Below are positions 57,701 through 60,710 of a DNA stretch of 60,710 bases, piece by piece. Under the pieces are notes generated by a model that was given only the letters and a program-made list of their open reading frames with translations, was not told the origin of the DNA and made no database searches. This DNA comes from Pseudomonadota bacterium (lineage in GTDB: Bacteria; Pseudomonadota; Alphaproteobacteria; Sphingomonadales; Sphingomonadaceae). Every line of letters starts with the position of its first letter. Within the stretch, counting starts at the first letter, position 1. Position numbers and translations under genes: made by a program. The stretch covers positions 1 through 60,710 of the forward strand of contig JAJZTH010000021.1 of assembly GCA_021849075.1 (NCBI GenBank), in the 5' to 3' direction.

Positions 57701-57887
57701 GGTTCGACATATCTTCGGGCGACAGACCCGAATAGGTCCAGGCGATGGCGACAACCGGAATCCTGATTTCGGGAAACATGTCGACAGGCGTGCGAACGGC
57801 CGCGATCACGCCGCCGATCGCGATCAAAATCGCCATAACAATGAAGGTCAAAGGGCGGTTGAGAGCAACCTTGACGATACCGATCAT
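54696..57887 (-). CDS. RND permease, HAE-type, divergent from AcrB
   Basis: 1063 aa, twelve predicted helices and large periplasmic loops. It begins MIGIVKVALNRPLTFIVMAI with PVDMFPEIRIPVVAIAWTYSGL. TM4 keeps the Asp pair (GILVDDATVTIENINWHLEQG). TM10 reads MGVATANSILVVSFARE: the position of AcrB Lys940 (AKNAI) is not lysine. This substitution recurs in a common subfamily, so it is a family trait and not damage. Substrates unknown. First gene of a three-gene operon, divergent from a LysR gene across 311 bp. Confidence 0.93.
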   Translation of the reverse strand: MIGIVKVALNRPLTFIVMAILIAIGGVIAAVRTPVDMFPEIRIPVVAIAWTYSGLSPEDMSNRIIGPYERALTTTVNDIEHIESQSLQGIGVVKVYFQPGADVRLATAQVTSISQTLLRQMPPGVTPPLILNYSASTVPILQLALSGKGLTEQQLFDLGQNQIRPQLVTIPGLAMPFPSGGRQRQIQIDLNPLALQSKGLSAQDVGNAIAAQNQINPAGFVKVGATQYSVRLNNAPTSIEALNDLPVRVVNGATIYMRDVAYVRDGSGPQQNVVHVEGGRSALLTVLKNGSTSTLSIIDGVKQALPRIAATLPDSLQILPIGDQSLFVKAAVEGVIHEGAIAAALTSLMILLFLGSWRSTVIIALSIPLAILAAIAALAMFGQTLNVMTLGGLALAVGILVDDATVTIENINWHLEQGKGVTESILDGAAQIVAPAFVALLCICIVFVPMFFLPGVAGFLFVPMALSVVFAMIASFILSRTLVPTLAMYLLKPHVDHGDAHMAGNPTSHNPLVRFQRGFEARFEKIRAAYVGLLHRALGVRKPFLLGFMAIVLLSFGLLPMLGSNFFPSVDSGQIAMHIRVPIGARIEDTAARFDRIGREIRKIIPAEELGTVTDNIGLPVSSINTVYNNSGTIGPQDGDMLIALKHGHRPTDEFVTQLRRELPRRFPGTSFAFLPADITSQILNFGAPAPIDIQIAGKNAEANRIYAQKLMARIATIPGLADARIQQPGRSPQLDVDVDRSRVSQYGLTERDVTTSLASQLAGTSQTAPVFFVNPENGVQYPVVAQAPEYLVGSLSELSNVPVSGANANSVQPLGGLATIVRSNTVPVVSHYNIAPVLDIFATTQGRDLGAVAGDIEDAIKAMEADQPKGTTITIRGQYATMNTAFSGLGFGLAGAVVLIYLLIVVNFQSWVDPFVIITALPAALAGIVWMLFMTGTTLSVPALTGAIMCMGVATANSILVVSFARERLAELGDATKAALEAGMVRFRPVLMTALAMIIGMGPMALGLGEGGEQNAPLGRAVIGGLICATIATLFFVPTVFALVHRKHGQKAPTTEMQPSHV

Positions 57888-58198
57888 CCACGACTCCGGG
57901 ACGCACCGGCGGCAAGGCCGGATGTTAAACTATGGCGCCTCTCCTGAAGGGATGCGTCATCCTCTAGCGCAACCATTCCTGCGAATAAAGCCGCTTATCA
58001 CGGCATAAACTTATGATTGCCATTCAAGAATGTGGCGGCGGCCCCGATACTGTCGGGCAGCGGCATCAGGGGGCTTGCGCCGCACCTCCCTTAACGACAG
58101 CGCGGAACCACCGCCACATCCGGTTTCGCCATGCAACCTAGAATTGTGCGCGTCTAATATATAATACGGCTCCATCGATATGTTGGACGAATTGATTC
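57888..58198. promoter_or_regulatory. Divergent region between second efflux operon and LysR gene
   Basis: 311 bp without a gene. CATTCAAGAATG (58021-58032) is a 5-2-5 perfect inverted repeat near the middle, in AT-richer DNA next to ATAAACTTATGATTG, and could be a LysR-type binding site. TAATATATAATACG (58154-58167) resembles a -10 region for the LysR gene. Nothing else is assignable. Confidence 0.45.
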
Positions 58199-59086
58199 AT
58201 GGACCTGCGTCACCTCCGTTATTTTCTGTGCGTCGCCGAAGAAATGCATTTCGGCCGCGCCGCGCGACGGCTGGGCATATCCCAGCCTCCGCTTAGCCAG
58301 CAGATCAGGGCGCTGGAGGAGGAGTTGGGCGTGCGCCTGTTCGAACGCACCAGCCGGCGCGTGACGCTGACCGATGTAGGCCGCCTGTTCGCCCCGGAAG
58401 CGCGCGCCGCGCTGGACCGGGCGGATCGGGCGATGCATGTTGCGCGGCAGGCGCAATCGGGCGAGATCGGACGACTGGCGATCGGCTTCACCGCATCAGG
58501 CCCCTTCGTCCCGCGCGTCGCCCGCGCCCTTTATGCCTTCCGCCAGTCGCGCCCCGGGGTAGAACTGGCTCTGCGCGAAGAAAGCCGCGATGAGCAGATC
58601 GATGCGCTGGAGCGGCATCGACTCGATATCGGGATCATCCGCGGCTTCGATCCGCCTGCCCTGCCGGACGGGCTGGTCGCCCTGACGCTGGCCGAAGAGG
58701 AAATGCTGCTGGCCATCCGGGAGGATCATCCTTTCGCCAGCCGCGACGATGCACTAGATATCGCCGACCTCGATGGCGAGGCGATGGTATTCTATAACGC
58801 CGTCAACGGGGCCGGTTTCAACGAGCATTTCTTCGCCCTGTGCAGCCAGGCGGGTTTTGCGCCGAACATCGTGCAGGAAGCGGGCAGCCTGGCCACGCTG
58901 CTGGGGCTGGTGGCGGCGGGATTTGGGGCGACGGTGCTGGCGCATTCGCTGACCCGGCTGCATGTCGACACACTGGTCTATCGGCAGCTTACCCCACCCG
59001 TCATGAGCCGGCTGTGGCTGATCCATCGTACCGAGGCGTCGCCCACGACTCTGGCGTTCAGGCGGACGATATTGGACCCTGGCTGA
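58199..59086 (+). CDS. LysR-family regulator, divergent from second RND operon
   Basis: 295 aa. HTH about 1-60 (LRYFLCVAEEMHFGRAARRLGISQPPLSQQIRALEEELGVRLFERTSRRV), effector domain from about 90 (GRLAIGFTASGPFVPRVARALY). The FGRAARRL/QPPLSQQI form is BenM/CatM-like. Divergent placement next to the pump operon makes it the likely regulator of that pump. No strong Shine-Dalgarno precedes the ATG (GAATTGATTC). Confidence 0.92.
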   Translation: MDLRHLRYFLCVAEEMHFGRAARRLGISQPPLSQQIRALEEELGVRLFERTSRRVTLTDVGRLFAPEARAALDRADRAMHVARQAQSGEIGRLAIGFTASGPFVPRVARALYAFRQSRPGVELALREESRDEQIDALERHRLDIGIIRGFDPPALPDGLVALTLAEEEMLLAIREDHPFASRDDALDIADLDGEAMVFYNAVNGAGFNEHFFALCSQAGFAPNIVQEAGSLATLLGLVAAGFGATVLAHSLTRLHVDTLVYRQLTPPVMSRLWLIHRTEASPTTLAFRRTILDPG

Positions 59087-59168
59087 CGAAAATATTCACA
59101 CTCATCACCCGTGGAATATGCTGCGCCGACCGTCTGACAGAGGGAAGCTATCAGCGGGAAGACGAGAG

Positions 59169-60587
59169 ATGACAGCAGGCTGGTTGAGACAGGCTGGCGC
59201 AACAGTGGCGCTCTTGGCGTGCGGCGCGGGCGTGGCGACAGCGGCTCCAAGTCCGCAGGACGCATCCTTCCGCGCCATGCTGAAGGAAATGGTGGAGACG
59301 GACAGCAGCGCGGATTCGGGCAGTTGCACGAGCGTCGTGGAAAAAATCGCGGCGCGGATGAAGGCGGCGGGCTATCCCGAGCAAAATCTGCACCTGTTCG
59401 TGCCCGAAGGCCATCCAAAGGCCGGCGCGCTGGTCGCCGTCTATCCGGGGCGCGACCCGAAACGCAAAGCCGTGCTGATGCTGGGGCATGTCGATGTGGT
59501 CAATGCCCGCCGGGCGGACTGGACCCGCGATCCTTATGCCTTCATCGAGGAGGATGGCTATTATTATGGTCGCGGCGTCGCCGACATGAAGGCGCAGGAT
59601 GCGATCTGGGTCGACAATCTGCTGCGGTTTCAGGCGGAGAAATATAAGCCGCTGCGCACGATCAAGATGGCGCTGACCTGTGGCGAGGAAGGCGGCGGGT
59701 TTCTGAATGGCGCCAAATGGCTGGTCGACAATCAGAAGGAACTGGTCGACGCCAGCGTTGCCCTGAATGAGGGGGGCTATGGCGAGCTGGACGACAAGGG
59801 CAAGCGCGTCGACCAGACATTCCAGGCGGCGCAGAAGGTGGTGATGCAGTTCACGCTGGAGACCACCAATCCGGGTGGCCATTCGTCCGTGCCGCGCCCG
59901 GACAATGCGATCTACAGCCTGGCGCGGGCGCTCGACCGGTTGAGCAAATATGATTTCCCGGTCCAGTTTATCGACGCCAATCGGGGCTATTTCAGCAAGA
60001 TGGCCAAGGTGGTCGGCGGCGAGGAAGGCGCGGCGATGAGCGCGATCGTCGCCAATCCGAAGGATGAGGCGGCCAATACGCTGCTGAACAAGTCGCCCAG
60101 CTACCATTCGATGCTGCGCACGACCTGCGTGGCGACCTTATTGTCGGCCGGGCACGCCGCCAATGCGCTGCCGCAGCGGGCGACCGCCACGGTCAATTGC
60201 CGCGTCATCCCCGGTGTCCCGACCGAGGAGGTGCTGGCGACGCTGGTGAAGGTGGTAGACGATCCGGAAGTGAAGGTGAGCGCCAGCCGCACCTATCGCC
60301 CGGCCAACCCCGCGCCGGTTACGGACAGGATATTGGGACCGGCGATCAAAGTGTCCCAGCAGGTTTGGCCCGACGTTCCGGTGGTGCCGCATATGGCGAC
60401 CGGGGCGACCGACGCCGTGACGATGAATGCGGCGGGCATCCCGACCTATGGCGTGACCGGTCTGTTCCGCGATCCCGACGGCAATGGCGTCCATGGCCTG
60501 AACGAGCGCATCCGGGTGCGATCGGTGATGGAAGGACGCACTTTCCTTTATGGGCTGGTCAAAGCCTATGCGGATCAAAAGGACTAA
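59169..60587 (+). CDS. Exported M20 metallopeptidase
   Basis: 472 aa from ATG 59169, with GGGAAGACGAGAG before it; the frame opens 51 bp earlier without a signal peptide. Signal region MTAGWLRQAGATVALLACGAGVATAA; LLAC could be a weak lipobox. M20 metal/catalytic residues: H107 and D109 (LGHVDVV), D139 (RGVADMKA) and the Glu pair 173/174 (CGEEGGG), a dimerisation domain with NPGGHSSVPRPDNAIY, and a C-terminal His in NGVHGLNERI. It would trim peptides or deacylate amino acids in the periplasm. The stop codon abuts sequence that may belong to a mobile element. Confidence 0.92.
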   Translation: MTAGWLRQAGATVALLACGAGVATAAPSPQDASFRAMLKEMVETDSSADSGSCTSVVEKIAARMKAAGYPEQNLHLFVPEGHPKAGALVAVYPGRDPKRKAVLMLGHVDVVNARRADWTRDPYAFIEEDGYYYGRGVADMKAQDAIWVDNLLRFQAEKYKPLRTIKMALTCGEEGGGFLNGAKWLVDNQKELVDASVALNEGGYGELDDKGKRVDQTFQAAQKVVMQFTLETTNPGGHSSVPRPDNAIYSLARALDRLSKYDFPVQFIDANRGYFSKMAKVVGGEEGAAMSAIVANPKDEAANTLLNKSPSYHSMLRTTCVATLLSAGHAANALPQRATATVNCRVIPGVPTEEVLATLVKVVDDPEVKVSASRTYRPANPAPVTDRILGPAIKVSQQVWPDVPVVPHMATGATDAVTMNAAGIPTYGVTGLFRDPDGNGVHGLNERIRVRSVMEGRTFLYGLVKAYADQKD

Positions 60588-60710
60588 GAGTCTTCTCTGA
60601 TTGGGGCTTCCTAGGTCAAGCTGCTTCCTCGATTTCTTGATCGTTCCCATGGATCACTCGCTTCTCTCCGCGGTCGGCGCGTGGCCGCCGCATAATGGGG
60701 TCAGGAGAGC
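60588..60710. other. Non-coding right edge, possible mobile-element end
   Basis: Starts directly on the base after the M20 stop (GAGTCTTCTCTGATTGGGG). On the minus strand an ATG at 60650 opens a short basic frame (MGTIKKSRKQLDLGSPNQRRL) that runs into the peptidase gene antisense and is not supported. CTCTGATTGGGGCTTCC resembles the inward end of the left-edge sequence. I suspect an IS terminus but cannot name it. Confidence 0.3.

Noticed and set aside
60138..60650. Minus-strand frame reaching from the right edge into the peptidase gene
   Set aside because: Only the first 21 codons lie outside the peptidase gene; the rest is antisense of it. Too little for a transposase call.

Overview
The window looks like a chromosomal stretch of a GC-rich alphaproteobacterium, most likely a sphingomonad (Sphingobium, Sphingomonas or Novosphingobium type). 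The reasons are the many TonB-dependent receptors next to glycosidases and aromatic-catabolism genes, a LacI-type TGTTAGCGTTATCA operator, dense ATGA-overlapped operons, and inverted repeats built on GCCTGTCGAAG that are common between sphingomonad genes. No rRNA, tRNA, CRISPR array or complete insertion sequence was seen. Both edges carry short non-matching sequence (1-127 and 60588-60710) that may be ends of mobile elements. The left one cuts the C-terminus off a GH106 gene.

Region 1 (27-14998, all minus strand) reads as one catabolic unit. In transcription order it holds a PLP threonine dehydratase, a LysR regulator, an amidohydrolase, an FAD aromatic monooxygenase (MhpA-like), a GlcG/DUF336 protein, a two-domain extradiol-dioxygenase-like VOC protein, a fumarylacetoacetase-family hydrolase, a TonB receptor, an esterase, a GH1 beta-glucosidase, a small membrane protein and a GH106 alpha-L-rhamnosidase. 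Rhamnosidase plus glucosidase plus hydroxylase plus ring-cleaving dioxygenase plus C-C hydrolase suggests uptake and breakdown of flavonoid rhamnoglucosides (rutin, naringin or hesperidin type). This is my main candidate for an undescribed system.

Region 2 (15091-22511) is a TetR-controlled tripartite RND efflux operon. The tetR gene and the pump operon each have a promoter whose -10 overlaps the same 14-bp operator type. The tetR message may be leaderless. The pump message has a long leader with a seven-codon cistron and competing inverted repeats, followed by an unknown 133-aa gene.

Region 3 (22607-29125) is a shikimate/quinate module: LysR, AAHS-type MFS transporter, shikimate dehydrogenase, OprB-like porin and a convergent 3-dehydroshikimate dehydratase (QsuB/QuiC type) that would make protocatechuate. 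A GH37 trehalase and a large TonB receptor follow (29211-33691).

Region 4 (33972-42154) looks like sugar-acid catabolism: a GudP-like MFS transporter, a large Tat-exported unknown protein, a type-B carboxylesterase, a LysR regulator, 5-dehydro-4-deoxyglucarate dehydratase (KdgD) and an aldehyde dehydrogenase suited to 2-oxoglutarate semialdehyde. A shared motif GATYATGCCAAG occurs upstream of kdgD and in the TonB/MFS divergent region. Region 5 (42360-49220) holds a GNAT protein, a GabD-like semialdehyde dehydrogenase, a tartrate/D-malate dehydrogenase, an omega-aminotransferase, an Lrp/AsnC regulator and an M20 amidohydrolase, consistent with amine or omega-amino-acid use.

Region 6 (49309-60587) has a GH2 beta-galactosidase behind a LacI-type operator, a second tripartite RND pump with a divergent LysR gene, and an exported M20 peptidase. 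Start codons were chosen from Shine-Dalgarno sequences and overlaps. All functional calls rest on motifs and context read by eye, with no database search.
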